Positions 62,877 through 64,000 of a DNA stretch of 64,000 nucleotides are shown here, one piece after another. Each line of letters begins with the position of its first letter. The first letter of the stretch is position 1. The notes below the pieces were generated by a model. It did no database searches. It was given only the letters and a program-made list of their open reading frames with translations, and was not told the origin of the DNA. The DNA is taken from NCBI RefSeq assembly GCF_006980715.1, contig NZ_SBHN01000003.1:124001-188000 (forward strand), given 5' to 3'. Made by a program: the position numbers and the translations under genes. The DNA comes from Telmatospirillum sp. J64-1 (GTDB lineage: Bacteria; Pseudomonadota; Alphaproteobacteria; Rhodospirillales; Magnetospirillaceae).

Positions 62877-64000
62877 ATGGAAACTTTCTCTTCCTTTCTA
62901 GACAGCGTCAGTGCGGTGGTCTGGGGACCGCCCATGCTGGTGCTCATCCTGGGCGTAGGCCTGCTCCTCAACGTCATGCTCAAGGCCATGCCGCTGTTCC
63001 GGCTCGGCTACGGCTTCCGGATGGTCTGGCAGGCCCGGAAACCAGGCGGCCCCGGCGAGATCACGCCCTTCGCCGCCTTGATGACGGCGCTGGCCGCGAC
63101 GGTCGGCACCGGCAATATCGCGGGCGTCGCCACCGCCATCGCCCTGGGCGGGCCGGGCGCCATGTTCTGGATGTGGTGTACCGCCCTGGTGGGCATGGCG
63201 ACCAAATATTCGGAAGTGCTGCTGGCCGTTCACTATCGTGAAAAGGACAGCAGCGGCGAATATGTCGGCGGCCCCATGTATGCCATCCGCAATGGTTTGG
63301 GTCCGAAATGGGCGGTGCTGGGCGGCGCCTTCGCCCTGTTCGGCGGGCTGGCGGGCTTCGGCATCGGCAACATGGTCCAGGCCAATACCGTGGCCCATGC
63401 CGCCGAGACCACGTTCAACATCCCGACCTGGATCAGCGCCCTCGCCCTGATGGTCCTGACCGGGCTGGTGGTGGTCGGCGGCATCCGCCGCATCGGCGCC
63501 GTGGCCCAGGCCCTGGTGCCGGCCATGTGCGTGATCTACGTGCTGGGCGCGCTGTTCGTCCTGTTCTACTACGCCGCCGAGATCCCCGGCGCCTTCGCCC
63601 TGATCTTCACCCATGCCTTCACCCCCACCGCCGCCACCGGCGGCTTCGCCGGCGCCGCCGTCTGGGCGGCCATGCGCTATGGCGTGGCGCGCGGGGTATT
63701 CTCCAACGAGGCCGGGCTGGGAACGGCGGGCATCGCCCAGGCGGCGGGCATGAGCTCCAGCCCCGTGCGGTCGGGCGTCATCGGCATGATGGGAACCTTC
63801 ATCGACACGATCATCATCTGCAGTATGACCGGTCTCGCCATCATCGCCTCGGGTGCCTGGACCTCGGGCCTGACGGGCGCGGCCCTGTCCACCGAGGCCG
63901 TCGCCACCGCCCTGCCCACCACCGGCGGCGTCGTGGTGACCCTGGCCCTGGCGGTGTTCGCCTTCACCACCATCCTGGGCTGGTCCTATTTCGGCGAGAA
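62877..64000 (+). CDS. Alanine/glycine:cation symporter, N-terminal part (cut by window edge)
   Basis: The frame is open from ATG 62877 to the window end (374 codons). I translated it by hand. It shows the AGCS family pattern: PFAALMTALAATVGTGNIAGVATA (core AATVGTGNIAGVA), GPGAMFWMWCTALVGMATKYSE (shown in part), YVGGPMYAI, and RGVFSNEAGLGTAGIAQAA. AGCS proteins take up alanine or glycine with Na. The C-terminal spans lie beyond the window. Confidence 0.9.
   Translation, partial: METFSSFLDSVSAVVWGPPMLVLILGVGLLLNVMLKAMPLFRLGYGFRMVWQARKPGGPGEITPFAALMTALAATVGTGNIAGVATAIALGGPGAMFWMWCTALVGMATKYSEVLLAVHYREKDSSGEYVGGPMYAIRNGLGPKWAVLGGAFALFGGLAGFGIGNMVQANTVAHAAETTFNIPTWISALALMVLTGLVVVGGIRRIGAVAQALVPAMCVIYVLGALFVLFYYAAEIPGAFALIFTHAFTPTAATGGFAGAAVWAAMRYGVARGVFSNEAGLGTAGIAQAAGMSSSPVRSGVIGMMGTFIDTIIICSMTGLAIIASGAWTSGLTGAALSTEAVATALPTTGGVVVTLALAVFAFTTILGWSYFGE

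Overview
The window looks like a piece of an alphaproteobacterial chromosome of the Rhodospirillales type, probably close to Magnetospirillum. The evidence is high GC, a petABC cytochrome bc1 operon, a cbbF-P-T-A Calvin-cycle block, an mtnP-mtnA-aldolase salvage operon like that of Rhodospirillum, and dispersed hairpin repeats common in this class. Genus cannot be settled from sequence alone.

Positions 1 to about 15,900 are one end of an integrated phage or phage-like element; its other end lies left of the window. A leftward block of small coupled genes ends in a DnaB-like helicase cut by the window edge. Next come a divergent immunity region (Cro-like HTH protein and an S24-peptidase CI repressor), an AT-richer HigB / HigA-ImmA / third-gene toxin-antitoxin cassette, and a rightward early operon with a ParB-domain protein. 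After that is a string of small genes joined by a repeated ribosome-binding linker, then a serine recombinase and a tyrosine integrase. The integrase faces the 3' end of a tRNA-Lys(CTT) gene, the likely attachment site. Five copies of a 16-bp operator lie in two clusters, and two of them sit exactly between the -35 and -10 boxes of the presumed lytic promoters.

From 15.9 kb onward the content is ordinary chromosome. It holds the rod-shape operon mreB-mreC-mreD-mrdA-rodA; leuA with a possible leader-peptide attenuator; ilvC, ilvN and ilvB; miaA and serB; a DegP/HtrA protease, a DUF2065 protein and hflK-hflC; mrp; the Calvin block glpX-type cbbF, prk, tkt, fba without RuBisCO; and a LuxR-type regulator whose receiver domain lacks the phosphoacceptor aspartate. 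Further right are proC, ybjN-like and ubiK-like genes; hldD, lgt, a MidA-like methyltransferase and pgeF; prs, rplY, pth and ychF; a MATE exporter; mtnP-mtnA-aldolase-VOC (a probable DHAP shunt for 5'-methylthioadenosine and 5'-deoxyadenosine); petA-petB-petC; trmL-hemF; a TerB/DUF533 protein; a PGPGW-like membrane protein; and the start of an alanine/glycine:cation symporter.

Four intergenic copies of a roughly 80-157 bp palindromic repeat lie at about 29.5, 35.3, 39.8 and 51.9 kb. One of them splits a duplicated ychF terminator. The features most worth a second look are the phage start-associated linker repeat, the three-gene HigBA-ImmA cassette, the leuA leader, the receiver-dead LuxR regulator and the rplY leader.
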